Assembly: GCA_963758205.1 (NCBI GenBank)
Contig: CAVWUM010000002.1
Coordinates: forward strand, 1,736,001-1,800,000
Direction of reading: 5' to 3'
Origin: Owenweeksia sp963758205
Lineage (GTDB): Bacteria; Bacteroidota; Bacteroidia; Flavobacteriales; Schleiferiaceae
Length of the DNA stretch: 64,000 nt
Of the stretch, positions 8,315 through 17,586 are shown in pieces (the stretch's first letter is position 1; each line of letters begins with the position of its first letter). A program made the translations under genes and the position numbers. Below the pieces are notes generated by a model. That model was given only the letters and a program-made list of their open reading frames with translations. It searched no databases and was not told the origin of the DNA.

Positions 8315-9992
8315 TAGTTTCTGTGGTGTCCCCTAATTGCTTGGCCTTTTGCCATTGTTCAATAGCCTCTTGCGTACGGCCATTTTTATACAGGATATCA
8401 CCGTAATGCTCTACCACTTCGCCAAATTTATCACCGCCAAGGTTTATTACCTGTTCTATTTTTTTCAGGGCCGCTTCATACTCACCCTTCTGATAAAGAA
8501 TCCACGCCCAGGTATCTAAAAACGTTGGGTTGCCAGGTGCCAGTGTATTACTTCGCTCTGACATTTTCAGGGCTTTATCCAAATCCTTGTTTCTTACCGA
8601 AAGGTAATAGGCATAATTATTTAGCACGGTTGGGTTACTGTTGTTGAGGCTTAGAGCCTTGTCAAAGTAGGAATCGCTGCTGGCATGTTCCCCCAGTTTA
8701 TGATACACATCGGCCAGTTGAGTGTAAAACTGCTCCTTCAATCTTGGATTGCCAATCACATAAAGCAAACCTGATTCCAGGTAGTCCACCGCCTCTTCCT
8801 CACGGTTAATCTGGCTAAGCGCTATCCCTGTAAAGAAATAGGGCAGGGGCTGGTTTGGGAAAACATCAATTGCACGGGGTGCGTCCACAGCCAGGCTATC
8901 ATACATCTCGGCCTGCACTTCAATCAACAAAATCTGGTTCCAGATTTCGTACAGCGCGCCACCCTCAAGCTTTACAGCCGTTTTGTACATTTTAAGGGCC
9001 TCTTCATCTCGCTTGTCGCGACTCAAAAAATCGCCATAAATGGCAAAAGCTTTAGGGTCATTGGGATTTTGTTCCACCAGTGTCTCCAGCATGTCAAAGG
9101 TTTCATTGCGCAAAACGGTATCAAACTTTGAAGCATCAAACAAAGACATAAGTACGGCCACCTTTTTATCGATATTCAAATCGGGGCTTTTCATAGCCTT
9201 GCTGAGGTGGTAAATGGATTTGTCAAAATTCTTTTGTTGCTGGTAATATTGCGCGAGATCAAGGTGGGGGCGGGGATCTTCAGGATCAACCTTCAGCATT
9301 TCCTCGTACAATTCCATAGCCTTTTTTTGCTCCCCATTGGCCATGTATAGCTGGGCCAGTGTGCCCTGGTAATCCAGGTTTTTAGGGTAAGCTTTTATCA
9401 GTTTTTTCATTTCGGCCACGGCACCTTCCACATTGTTATCCGCCAGGTAAATCATTTTTTTCTGGTCGGTAACCATTTCGTTAATGCCGGTTATGGCTTC
9501 CAGTGCATTCAGTTCGGCTATCGCCTCCTTAAACTTATTGTTATCCGCATATACCTGGGCCAGTTCATAGCGGTAATCAAGGTTAAGGCTGTCCATTACC
9601 ACCAGTTCCTTTAAAATTCTGATCTGGTCTTTAGACTCGCCAAACTTTTCGTAAACCGATGAAAGGAGGATTTTAAACCACTTGTTATCTGGGTCAGATT
9701 CTACGGCACATTCGCCATACTCAATGGCCTCCGTAGCCTGATTTTTACGTGCGTAAAGCTGGGCCAGTTCAAAGCAAACGGTACCATTATTTTCATCCAA
9801 CTTGTGTAGCTCTTCATAAAGCTGCAAAGCCTCATCCTCGTTTCCGAGATTTTTTTGCTTTTCAGCCATGAAAAAAAGTTCATTGAACTTTTGCCTTTGC
9901 CTGCTGCTCAGGGGGTCTTCCTTTTCCTGCGAAAGCAGAAAAAGAGGTGAAAGAAAAAACAGGCTGAGGAGTAAAGCTAAACGCTTAGTCAA
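8277..9992 (-). CDS. Exported tetratricopeptide-repeat protein
   Basis: Repeated 34-residue TPR units run through nearly the whole protein, for example ALQLYEELHKLDENNGTVCF, AMELYEEMLKVDPEDPRPHL, AIEYGECAVESDPDNKW and ALKMSERSNTLAPGNPTFL. The open frame reaches back to 10055, but a TTG at 9992 gives MTKRLALLLSLFFLSPLFLLSQ, a clean signal peptide, with only an 8-bp overlap with the upstream nucleotidyltransferase. I therefore choose it (571 residues); ATG at 10034 is the alternative. TPR proteins act as scaffolds. The conserved place next to DUF4292 and M23 genes suggests an envelope-assembly role. Confidence 0.85.
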   Translation of the reverse strand: MTKRLALLLSLFFLSPLFLLSQEKEDPLSSRQRQKFNELFFMAEKQKNLGNEDEALQLYEELHKLDENNGTVCFELAQLYARKNQATEAIEYGECAVESDPDNKWFKILLSSVYEKFGESKDQIRILKELVVMDSLNLDYRYELAQVYADNNKFKEAIAELNALEAITGINEMVTDQKKMIYLADNNVEGAVAEMKKLIKAYPKNLDYQGTLAQLYMANGEQKKAMELYEEMLKVDPEDPRPHLDLAQYYQQQKNFDKSIYHLSKAMKSPDLNIDKKVAVLMSLFDASKFDTVLRNETFDMLETLVEQNPNDPKAFAIYGDFLSRDKRDEEALKMYKTAVKLEGGALYEIWNQILLIEVQAEMYDSLAVDAPRAIDVFPNQPLPYFFTGIALSQINREEEAVDYLESGLLYVIGNPRLKEQFYTQLADVYHKLGEHASSDSYFDKALSLNNSNPTVLNNYAYYLSVRNKDLDKALKMSERSNTLAPGNPTFLDTWAWILYQKGEYEAALKKIEQVINLGGDKFGEVVEHYGDILYKNGRTQEAIEQWQKAKQLGDTTETIDQKIREGKIVE

Positions 9993-10989
9993 GCCTGCTG
10001 AAATCTCCGATACTAACGGATTTGAATTTGCCATCAAAAAATGCTTTGTTACCAATCATTGAGTTGGTGAGAGTGGCATTGGCAATTTGGCTATCGTTCT
10101 GGATAATCGCATTGTCAATAGTGCTGTTTTCAATAATGGTACGTTTACCTACACTTACCAGAGGCCCTATTTTACTGTTTTTGATTACTGCTCCCTCTGC
10201 AATAAAGCAGGGCTCAATTATCTCAGAATTTTCAATGGTAGCCTTGCTGCTCACCAACTCCTCGTCATCTTTTACAAAACCAAGAACCTTGCCGTTGGTT
10301 TCTACGGTAACATCTTTATTTCCGCAGTCCATCCACTCGTTTACCGTTCCGCTTGTAAACTTGCTGCCTTTGGTTTTCATATTTTCCAAAGCATTGGTAA
10401 GCTGGTATTCGCCCTTATCCTTAATGTCGTTATCCAGCAGATATTGCAGTTCCTTCTTTAAAAAGTCACCATCCTTAAAGTAGTAGATACCGATTATGGC
10501 CTCATCAGAAACAAAGGTTTCGGGCTTTTCTATAAAGTCGGTAATGTAGCCATTGCCATCCTTCTTTACCACACCAAATGCGCTGGGGTCTTCCACGCGC
10601 TTGGTCCATATTACACCATCGCTGTCGTTATCCAGGGTAAAATCGGCACGAAAGAGTGTATCGGCAAAAGCCACCACCACATTACCGGTAATACTTGGGC
10701 CCGCACAAAGTATGGCGTGTGCCGTGCCCAGGGGTTCATCCTGATGATAGATAGAACCTTTGGCACCAAGACTTTCGGCTATCTTTTTTAATTGTTCCTC
10801 GGTTTCCTTACCAAAGTCGCCAATAATAAAAGCGATTTCATCCACCTTTTGGCCGGCTACTTTTACAATGTCTTCTACCAGGCGCTGTACAATGGGCTTG
10901 CCCACAATAGGGATAAGCGGTTTAGGAATGGTAAGTGTATGTGGGCGTAAGCGGCTGCCACGGCCAGCCATAGGAACGATTATTTTCAT
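9985..10989 (-). CDS. Sugar-phosphate nucleotidyltransferase (GlmU/RmlA-like)
   Basis: The start at 10989 (334 residues) is set by the Rossmann nucleotidyltransferase motif MKIIVPMAGRGSRLRPHTLT, which must be near the N-terminus; the longer frame to 11061 adds only junk. The PKPLIPIVGKP motif, HQDEPLGTAHAILCAG and FADTLF are typical of NTP:sugar-1-phosphate transferases. From about residue 235 the sequence turns into a hexapeptide left-handed beta-helix (SKATIENSEIIEPCFIAEGA, GPLVSVGKRTIIENSTIDNA). It makes a nucleotide sugar for envelope polysaccharide. Nucleotide and sugar specificity cannot be told from sequence. It precedes the TPR gene with overlap. Confidence 0.9.
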   Translation of the reverse strand: MKIIVPMAGRGSRLRPHTLTIPKPLIPIVGKPIVQRLVEDIVKVAGQKVDEIAFIIGDFGKETEEQLKKIAESLGAKGSIYHQDEPLGTAHAILCAGPSITGNVVVAFADTLFRADFTLDNDSDGVIWTKRVEDPSAFGVVKKDGNGYITDFIEKPETFVSDEAIIGIYYFKDGDFLKKELQYLLDNDIKDKGEYQLTNALENMKTKGSKFTSGTVNEWMDCGNKDVTVETNGKVLGFVKDDEELVSSKATIENSEIIEPCFIAEGAVIKNSKIGPLVSVGKRTIIENSTIDNAIIQNDSQIANATLTNSMIGNKAFFDGKFKSVSIGDFSRLD

Positions 10990-11164
10990 CTCAGGTATTT
11001 TCTGGTTTTGAGTATAGTGCGCAAAAATAACTAAAAGGGGCAGCGGGGCAAGCCTGTCCATACATGTGCTACACGGGCATTGTAAGTCGAGTAGTGGGGA
11101 GTAGTTCGAAAATAGTGAAGAGACCTATTTCATATTTTAGACAAATGATAAATTCCAAAAATCT

Positions 11165-11701
11165 ATGATGATAAGTAAAAGAGGGGATCTTAGAATTACT
11201 GTTCTGTTCTTTTCACTGGCCATATTTAGTTCTTGCTTATTTGAAGAATTTGATGATGAACCGCCCGCTTGCGATTCGCGGATTTTAGAGTGTGTGATTA
11301 ATGGGCAAAGGTGGGAGCCTCGGTCTAATATTGGTTGCGGGGGAGGCAATGCGGGATATGATACAGCAAGTGCCACATTTTCGGCAATCGGAACGAATTG
11401 TGTTGACAATGCACCCCTGTTTTTTGCAGTATTTATTGAGGCCATTGATGCACGTGAAGAAGGTAGGATATATCCCTTGAATAGGGCGTGGTGTACTTTT
11501 TTAGACTCGAGAGGGCTACCACATAAGTATGATTCTATTTTATCTGGACAAATTTTCATTCAAAGGTTATCTCTTCAACAAGTGGGTTCATATGGCAATG
11601 GCATAGCTCAGGGAACTTTCAACTTTGTAGCATGGTCAGAAGAATTACAGGATAGTGTCGTTGTAACTGATGGGAGGTTTTGTGATGTATGGATCAATTA
11701 A
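11165..11701 (+). CDS. Hypothetical lipoprotein
   Basis: A 178-residue protein with a signal segment LRITVLFFSLAIFSSC (Cys23 or so as lipobox). The mature part is Cys-rich and small: CDSRILECVINGQRWEPRS, GCGGGNAGYDTASATFSAIG. The phrase VINGQRW plus a later FNFVAWSEELQDSVVVTDGRF is reminiscent of small Bacteroidota lipoproteins with an immunoglobulin-like fold, but I cannot name a family. Two codons for Met at the start (MMISK) make either possible. It stands alone on the plus strand between the nucleotidyltransferase and the ghost hsp20 region. Confidence 0.6.
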   Translation: MMISKRGDLRITVLFFSLAIFSSCLFEEFDDEPPACDSRILECVINGQRWEPRSNIGCGGGNAGYDTASATFSAIGTNCVDNAPLFFAVFIEAIDAREEGRIYPLNRAWCTFLDSRGLPHKYDSILSGQIFIQRLSLQQVGSYGNGIAQGTFNFVAWSEELQDSVVVTDGRFCDVWIN

Positions 11702-11735
11702 AATTACCTGACATTAAGGAATTCAGCTCAGAGTT

Positions 11736-11886
11736 GAACAATCCCCACCCCTCTCTTTTTATATTTAAAAGCGATAATCATTAACAAAGAGATAGTTTTG
11801 CCACAGCGAAGTTTTGAAAAGAGAATGGGGGCGCCACAACCCCTTTTCAGGGTTTTTTAAAGACAACTTTTTTGAAGGGATATGAA
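11736..11886 (+). pseudogene. Ghost copy of the hsp20 promoter and 5' end
   Basis: About 150 bp nearly repeats 13129-13279, which covers the leader and first codons of the intact hsp20. Differences that kill it are visible. The ATG is TTG (atagttttgcc against atagttatgcc), and an extra G in the run after GAGAAT shifts the frame. The remaining reading frame is lost beyond the copy's end. It is followed by a dut ghost, then the toxin-antitoxin pair, then the intact hsp20 and dut. Confidence 0.85.
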
Positions 11887-11957
11887 AGTGCCTTTATAGT
11901 TGTAATGAACACTAGACAAATTGCTCTATTGTAAACTGACCCATCGCCTTTTGCAAA

Positions 11958-12018
11958 CTGCTTCCTAGTACTTCCAAATCCACCGGTTCCTCTCCCGTCT
12001 CCTCCAAAGTTTCCACAC
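11958..12018 (-). pseudogene. Ghost of the 3' end of dut
   Basis: On the minus strand this reads VETLEETGEEPVDLEVLGSS, a degenerate version of the dUTPase C-terminus VETLEESARGEGGFGSTGK coded at 13700-13770. Matching blocks include CTTCC[TC]AGTACTTCCAAA[TC]CCACC and TTTCCACAC. Together with the hsp20 ghost it shows that an hsp20-dut segment was once duplicated here and then decayed. Confidence 0.7.
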
Positions 12019-12093
12019 ATTTACTAGCTAAGGCGGATAAAACATTATTTCGTTTATTTCGTTTATTTGCAAGATGATTGTAAATGCAGACGA

Positions 12094-12549
12094 ATGAAAT
12101 TATTTGAAGATTTAAGGAAACCAACCAAAGCGGAGCAAAAGGCGGCTATGGAATCTTATGATGCACTAGCGGCTACATTGGCGGAACTTCATTCTAAAAA
12201 TCCAGAAATAGAAATTGAGGAAACTTCGGAGCGAATTAAAATCCCCCTAAATACTCTTAAGCTTTTGGCAGAAATTTTAAAAGTTACTGGGCAGGGTAAG
12301 CCAATTTCTATTGTTCCTGTGGCCACAGAAATAACAACGCAAGCTGCGGCCGAGATGCTGGGGTGTAGTAGGCCGCATTTGGTAAAACTGCTTGAAAGTG
12401 GCAAAATACCTTTCACTAAGGTGGGTAAGCATCGCAGGATAAAATATGAGGATGTGGTGGCCTACAGAAAAGCCATGAAAGCCGATCAGAAGAATGCCCT
12501 TATTGAAATGATGAAGTCAGACGAAGAATCAGGGTTGTATGATTCATAG
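12094..12549 (+). CDS. Excisionase-type HTH antitoxin of a PIN toxin
   Basis: A 151-residue protein starting at the ATG at 12094; an upstream TTG at 12067 gives an unlikely extension. The N-terminal 65 residues are helical and charged. At about 90-135 lies an excisionase/MerR-like winged HTH: TTQAAAEMLGCSRPHLVKLL, then GKIPFTKVGKHRRIKYEDVV. The gene overlaps the PIN gene by 11 bp. This pairing of an Xis-type DNA-binding protein with a PIN protein is a known type II toxin-antitoxin arrangement. The protein would neutralise the PIN toxin and repress the operon. It is not a phage excisionase: there is no integrase nearby. Confidence 0.8.
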   Translation: MKLFEDLRKPTKAEQKAAMESYDALAATLAELHSKNPEIEIEETSERIKIPLNTLKLLAEILKVTGQGKPISIVPVATEITTQAAAEMLGCSRPHLVKLLESGKIPFTKVGKHRRIKYEDVVAYRKAMKADQKNALIEMMKSDEESGLYDS

Positions 12550-13102
12550 CGTACGGTTCACCTGCGTGCTTGATACAAATGTGATATATCCCATTCACAT
12601 TAGGGATTTGCTCTTTTGGCTTGCACATTACGATTTGTTTACTGTAAAATGGAGTATCCACATTTTTGACGAATGGGCGACAGTTATGCGCCATAAAGGT
12701 ATTTCTGATGAAGAGATTAGTAAAAGAATAGGTATAGCCAATCGTGCTTTTCCGGATGCTTTGGTAGAGAACTACGAATCTTTAATTAATCAGCTCTCAC
12801 TACCAGACCCAAAAGACAGGCATGTTTTGGCAGCAGCCATTAAAACCAATGCTAACCTAATTGTAACTAACAATCTAAAAGATTTTCCTGCGTCTTATTT
12901 ATCCACTTTTGGACTTGCGGCAAAATCTGCTGATGACTTTATAACCGACATTATAGATCTCAACCCCCACAAAGCTTTGGAGGCTTTTAATACGCTGGTC
13001 TTGCATAAAGTAAATCCAGACCTTGATCATTATGAAATGCTCGATCGCTATCGAAACCTTGGCCTAAAAGAAACTGCTGATTATTTACATTTATTGATAT
13101 AG
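12539..13102 (+). CDS. PIN-domain ribonuclease toxin
   Basis: A 187-residue protein with the PIN acidic residues in place: Asp12 in VLDTNVIYP, Glu45 in IFDEW, Asp93 in LPDPKDRHVLAAA and Asp115 in VTNNLKDFP. PIN toxins are metal-dependent RNases that cut tRNA, rRNA or mRNA. The C-terminal 60 residues (DLDHYEMLDRYRNLGLKETA) are an extra helical part seen in the longer PIN proteins paired with excisionase-like antitoxins. Its start overlaps the antitoxin stop by 11 bp, which favours coupled translation. The pair lies between the hsp20-dut ghosts and the intact genes. Confidence 0.85.
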   Translation: MIHSVRFTCVLDTNVIYPIHIRDLLFWLAHYDLFTVKWSIHIFDEWATVMRHKGISDEEISKRIGIANRAFPDALVENYESLINQLSLPDPKDRHVLAAAIKTNANLIVTNNLKDFPASYLSTFGLAAKSADDFITDIIDLNPHKALEAFNTLVLHKVNPDLDHYEMLDRYRNLGLKETADYLHLLI

Positions 13103-13191
13103 CCCACACGTTAAGAGGTTATTTTTCTGAACAATCCCTACCCCTCTCTTTTTATATCCCTAAAGCGATAATCATTAAAAAAGAGATAGTT

Positions 13192-13614
13192 ATGCCACAG
13201 CGAAGTTTTGAAAAGAGAATGGGGCGCCACAACCCCTTTTCAGGTTTTTTTAAAGACAATTTTTTTGAGGGGGAGATGGAAAATACATTCAGGCCCTCTA
13301 CCAACACCATTACCAAGGGAGACCGTTACGAAGTGCACTTGGCACTGCCCGGTTATAAGAAGAGTTCCATAAATATTTCAGTGGAAAACAATGTGCTGAC
13401 TATAAAGGCAGATGACATTGAGGAATCTGAAGTGAAGGGCAACTATAGCCGCAGGGAATTTTACCAGGTAGGCTTTAGCCACTCACTCAGTTTGCCAGAT
13501 GATGTTAACGAAGATAAAATTGAGGCGCGTTTTGAAGACGGAATCTTAAAAGTTTCTATCGGTCGCCATGACCATGACCCCAAAGTACGTAGCCGTAAGA
13601 TTGAGATATCTTAA
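13192..13614 (+). CDS. Small heat-shock protein Hsp20
   Basis: A 140-residue protein with the alpha-crystallin domain at about 35-125. It begins TNTITKGDRYEVHLALPGYK, contains NVLTIKADDIEE, and has the conserved end FEDGILKVSIGR. The C-terminal tail VRSRKIEIS supplies the I-x-I oligomer contact. It acts as an ATP-independent holdase for unfolding proteins. The 60 bp before the start are also present in the ghost copy upstream, so its promoter lies within the duplicated block. It converges on dut. Confidence 0.92.
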   Translation: MPQRSFEKRMGRHNPFSGFFKDNFFEGEMENTFRPSTNTITKGDRYEVHLALPGYKKSSINISVENNVLTIKADDIEESEVKGNYSRREFYQVGFSHSLSLPDDVNEDKIEARFEDGILKVSIGRHDHDPKVRSRKIEIS

Positions 13615-13699
13615 AGCTGTAGTGAAAGTTGGAGTTTAAAAATTATTATGGGAAGGTGTTACAGCTTGCCAATTGCAAACTGTGATTGCAGACTGGAAA

Positions 13700-14143
13700 C
13701 TACTTCCCAGTACTTCCAAACCCACCTTCACCACGAGCAGATTCCTCTAGGGTTTCCACACTTACCCATTCCGCTCTTTCGTGCCGGGCAATTACCAGCT
13801 GGGCAATGCGTTCGCCTTTTTCAATGGTGTATTCTTCGTTAGAGAGGTTTACGGCAATCACACCAATTTCGCCTCGGTAGTCAGAGTCAATAGTGCCGGG
13901 GCTGTTTAGTACAGAAATACCGTGTTTGTAGGCCATGCCGCTACGCGGACGCACCTGTGCCTCTAATCCTTTTGGCAATTCAATAAAAAGTCCGGTTTTA
14001 ATCAGTTTGCGCTTTAAGGGCTTAAGGGTAATGGCTCCTGCTTCGGCAGAACTCAAATCCATACCCGCTGATTCAGCCGTTTTATATTCAGGCAACGGCA
14101 GGCCGGAGCGGTTTACGATTTTAACTTTTAAAATTTCAGACAT
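13700..14143 (-). CDS. dut: Deoxyuridine 5'-triphosphate nucleotidohydrolase
   Basis: A 147-residue trimeric dUTPase with all five motifs: AGMDLSSAE (1), RPRSGMAYKHG (2), GTIDSDYRGEIGVIAVNLS (3), KGERIAQLVI (4) and the flexible C-terminal ARGEGGFGSTGK (5). It hydrolyses dUTP to dUMP and pyrophosphate, which keeps uracil out of DNA and feeds dTMP synthesis. The 3' end of this gene was copied in decayed form at 11958-12018. The following 93 bp before the flippase gene hold no clear terminator. Confidence 0.96.
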   Translation of the reverse strand: MSEILKVKIVNRSGLPLPEYKTAESAGMDLSSAEAGAITLKPLKRKLIKTGLFIELPKGLEAQVRPRSGMAYKHGISVLNSPGTIDSDYRGEIGVIAVNLSNEEYTIEKGERIAQLVIARHERAEWVSVETLEESARGEGGFGSTGK

Positions 14144-14236
14144 AATTGTCGCTTTAAATTTCTAAAATATAGGCACATAGGTCATATAGTTTTACAGCAG
14201 TACTTCTAAGTGCACTATGTGCCTATTGTGGTTTTA

Positions 14237-15716
14237 TTATTTGATTTTGGGACTCACCAGGCCGCTAAGTTCTTTCCTCTCCATGAAAACTAAAAATCCC
14301 GAAAAGGCAAAAAGCATAAAGCTATTAAGCAAATACATTTCGCGGGTATGCATAAAGCAAATGTAGCCCAGCCCAACGGCTATGGCCAGGTACAGCAATA
14401 CTCTTCCGGTTTCATAGGGCGTACGGTAATGTTTTTGGTTGAGGTAATAGGCATAGCACGTCATGGAGGCGTAGGATACCAAGGTGGCAATCGCGGCACC
14501 CATTATCCCCATACGGGGGATGAGCAACAGGTTGAGCACCACGGTAAAGAAAAATCCGAAAGAAGGTAATGTAGGCACCAAAGCGGGTTTTATCCTCCAG
14601 TTTGTACCAAATGTTGAGGTTGAGGTTGATGCCCACCAACAGGTTTGCAAAGATGAGTATGGGCGCCAAGGGCAGACCTACCCAGTACTTTTCATCAATA
14701 AAAATCTTTACGATATCAATAAAACCCACCAGCCCCACAAAAATCAGCACCTGGAAGATTGTAAAGAATTTCAGAATCTGCGCATAGGTTTTACGCTGGT
14801 TTTTCTCTTTACTCTGCGCAAAGAAGAAGGGCTCGGCTGCAAAGCGAAAAGCCTGTATAAACATCATCATAAAAGTGGCAATCTTGTAATTGGCACCGTA
14901 AACTCCCAGTTCGGCCCTAAAGGTATCTTCGGGCAGCAGGTATTTTATGAATTGACGGTCAACCATCTCATTGGCGATACCTGCAAGGCCTGCTACCACC
15001 AGGGGAGCGGCATAAAGCAGGTAGCGTTTTTCCATAGCCCAATCAAAAATAAATTGCAGCTTTTTAAACTCTGGCGAAAGCAAAAGCAGCATAAACCCGC
15101 TGGCAACGAGATTGGATATGAAAATGTAGGCTACACCCAATTCGGGTTTATAGATGGCATTTACAAAATCAGTCGCAATGCCATGCTCCAGCATTAAAGG
15201 GCAGAAATAGTAAAAGAAGTAGTTGAGGCCAAAAAAGAGACCGATTTGCGACATCCTTACCGATACAAAACGTATAGCGCGATTTTGAGCCCGCAGCTTG
15301 GCAAAGGGCACGGCTGATATAGCATCCATCATTACGATAAGGGCCATGTAAATAGGAAACTCCGGATGGTCTTCATATTTCAGCAGGGTGGCCAAGCCCG
15401 GAAGGAAAAGCAGCAGAACCAAAAGGAATACCAGCGAAAAGCTGATAACGGGAAAAAGGGTGTGGCTGAAAATTTTGCGGGCATCATTTTCATTTTCCTT
15501 TTGCTGGTAAAAGCGGAAAAAGGTGGTTTCCATACCAAAGGTGAGTATCACCATAAGAAAGGCAATAAGCGAGTAGATATCGGTATTGATACCAAAATCC
15601 TCTTTGCTTAAAACCGCAGTATGCAGTGGGGTAAGAAAAAATGTAAGGAAGCGCCCCAGTATGCTGCTTAGTCCGTAAATGGCGGTTTGCCCGGCCAGTT
15701 TTTTTAAGGTTGACAA
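14237..15716 (-). pseudogene. Oligosaccharide flippase (Wzx/MATE-like), interrupted by one frameshift
   Basis: Two overlapping frames encode one polytopic membrane protein. The 5' part from 15716 holds about ten hydrophobic helices (MSTLKKLAGQTAIYGLSSIL, then FLTFFLTPLHTAVLSKEDFG) and reads well to GAYITFF. The continuation FTVVLNLLLIPRMGIMGAAI is in another frame, which runs to the stop at 14237. Removing one base near 14558 (in TCCGAAA) restores GAYITFFGFFFTVVLNLLL. The intact product would flip lipid-linked saccharide units across the inner membrane and fits its neighbour dut and the nucleotidyltransferase. The shift may be a real inactivation or a sequence error; both parts look under normal coding selection. 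Confidence 0.85.
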
Positions 15717-15869
15717 TGCCCTGTTAAATTTTGGTAAATGTAATAAGCTAAGTCGGCAGCCGCAGTTTATTGCCGTTTAGTTCTTAACCGATTAATTCAC
15801 GTAAGGCGCTGGTGGCTGCACTCAGCTCCCTCTTACTATCTTTGGCGCAATTTCAATTAATGCTATTTT

Positions 15870-17549
15870 ATGAAGAAGCACTTAATGTTGGCTATAGCCT
15901 TCATTTCTATTGGTTTACAGGCACAGGTACGCTGTGTTGATTTAATAGAGGACACCAAAACAAGGTTGCGGGAGGATATTGGCTACCTGGCTTCTGACGA
16001 ATTGCAGGGGCGCGCTCCCGGCTCAAAAGGTATTGAGCTTGCTGCGCAATACATTACTAAACAGTACAGGGCCTTAAAGCTGCAGCCCTATTTGGATAAT
16101 GATTACAGGCAGGAATTTGAAATTTCGGTAGCTGTGGAGTTTACTGAGCAGAATGGGCTGGCTGTAAATGGTAAAGCCTACAACCTTAAAGAAGATTTTT
16201 ATCCTACCCAGCATTCATCTAATGGTTTGGCGGAGGGCGAAGCTGTATATGTGAAATACGGCATGGTGGCGCCTGAGAAAAAATATGATGATTACAAAAG
16301 GTTAAAACCTTCAAAGCTTAAGGGAAAAATATTTGTGATGGATGTTTCATCCCCTGATGGTATCCACTTCCACTCGGAATACATAAAGTACCATGACCTT
16401 GGCGAGCGTGTGGAACTGGCGCGCGAGAAAGGGGCTATTGGTGTTGTGTTGGTAAACCTGGAAGGTACCGCCAATGATTTGCCCGTAGAGTTTAAAAACA
16501 TCCATAGTAAAGGGATACCCGTGGTTTTTATTACCAATAATGATGTGGCGGCCAAGGCCAAAAAATCAAAGCAACTAACGCTGGTCACTGAGCTTAAACC
16601 TAAAACGGTAAAGGCTTACAATCTTGTTGGTTTTGTAAATAATGAATCCGACCAGACCATAATTGTGGGCGCACACTACGATCACCTTGGTATGGGGGGC
16701 AGTAGTTCATTATCTGCTGATAACGAACCGCAGGTGCATAATGGAGCTGATGATAACGCCAGTGGCGTGGCCGGTATGCTTGAGATTGCCCGCAATGTGG
16801 TAAAAGGCACTGAGGAGTTTAAAAAATACAACTACCTGTTTATTGCCTTTTCAGGAGAAGAGCTTGGGCTGCTGGGATCGGCATTTTTTACTAAAAATGT
16901 AGATGACCTTAAAGGTAAGCCCAAATACATGATAAATCTTGATATGATAGGTCGCATGGAGGATGGTATGATTGAAGTGAATGGTGTAGGTACCTCGCCT
17001 GCCTGGGAGTCGTTAATAAATGAAATAGAATGTAAGGGAATAAAGATTAAAACATCCGCAAGTGGTGTCGGACCTTCTGATCATACCAACTTCTATTACC
17101 TTAATATGCCGGTGCTCCACTTTTTTACCGGCACCCACATGGATTACCACAAACCGAGTGATGATGCGGATAAGATAAACTACAAGGGTGAAGAGATGGT
17201 TATCCAATACATTTTAACCCTGATATTAAACACCATGGAAAAGCAGGAAATGGAATTTGCTTCTACCAGCGAAAGTTCACAAATGGCGCCTAAGTTTAGT
17301 GTTACCCTTGGCGTAATGCCCGACTATATGTATGAAGGCGAAGGGATGCACATTGATGGCGTAACAGAGGGAAGACCTGCTGATAAGGCCGGTTTGGTAA
17401 CAGGTGATGTGGTTACCAAACTGGGTGATGTAAAGGTGGTGGATATGATGAGCTACATGAAAGCCCTTAGCCAGTTTAAAAAAGGCGATGAGGTAGAAGT
17501 GGAATATTTGCGCGATGGGCAAAAAATGACAGGTAAAGTAAAGTTTTAG
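15870..17549 (+). CDS. Secreted M28 aminopeptidase with PA and PDZ domains
   Basis: A 559-residue protein with signal peptide MKKHLMLAIAFISIGLQAQ. A PA-like insert lies at about 100-235. The M28 zinc site follows: His269 in VGAHYDHLG, Asp in NGADDNASG, Glu pair in SGEELGLLGS, Asp in INLDMIGRM and His in GPSDHTNFYY. Residues 475-559 form a PDZ domain (EGRPADKAGLVTGDVVTKLG). It should be a di-zinc aminopeptidase in the periplasm or outside, degrading peptides for nutrition. Its start is the first ATG before the signal. It is 37 bp upstream of gpsA and on the same strand. Confidence 0.92.
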   Translation: MKKHLMLAIAFISIGLQAQVRCVDLIEDTKTRLREDIGYLASDELQGRAPGSKGIELAAQYITKQYRALKLQPYLDNDYRQEFEISVAVEFTEQNGLAVNGKAYNLKEDFYPTQHSSNGLAEGEAVYVKYGMVAPEKKYDDYKRLKPSKLKGKIFVMDVSSPDGIHFHSEYIKYHDLGERVELAREKGAIGVVLVNLEGTANDLPVEFKNIHSKGIPVVFITNNDVAAKAKKSKQLTLVTELKPKTVKAYNLVGFVNNESDQTIIVGAHYDHLGMGGSSSLSADNEPQVHNGADDNASGVAGMLEIARNVVKGTEEFKKYNYLFIAFSGEELGLLGSAFFTKNVDDLKGKPKYMINLDMIGRMEDGMIEVNGVGTSPAWESLINEIECKGIKIKTSASGVGPSDHTNFYYLNMPVLHFFTGTHMDYHKPSDDADKINYKGEEMVIQYILTLILNTMEKQEMEFASTSESSQMAPKFSVTLGVMPDYMYEGEGMHIDGVTEGRPADKAGLVTGDVVTKLGDVKVVDMMSYMKALSQFKKGDEVEVEYLRDGQKMTGKVKF

Positions 17550-17586
17550 CCAAAGGGCCAAAACGGAGAACATCGAAAATAAAACT

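Noticed and set aside
11137..11559. A 140-codon minus-strand frame antisense to the lipoprotein at 11165
   Set aside because: Shadow frame; the sense frame has a convincing lipoprotein signal.
12094..12549. Phage excisionase
   Set aside because: The overlapping PIN gene and lack of integrase or att repeats fit a toxin-antitoxin pair better.
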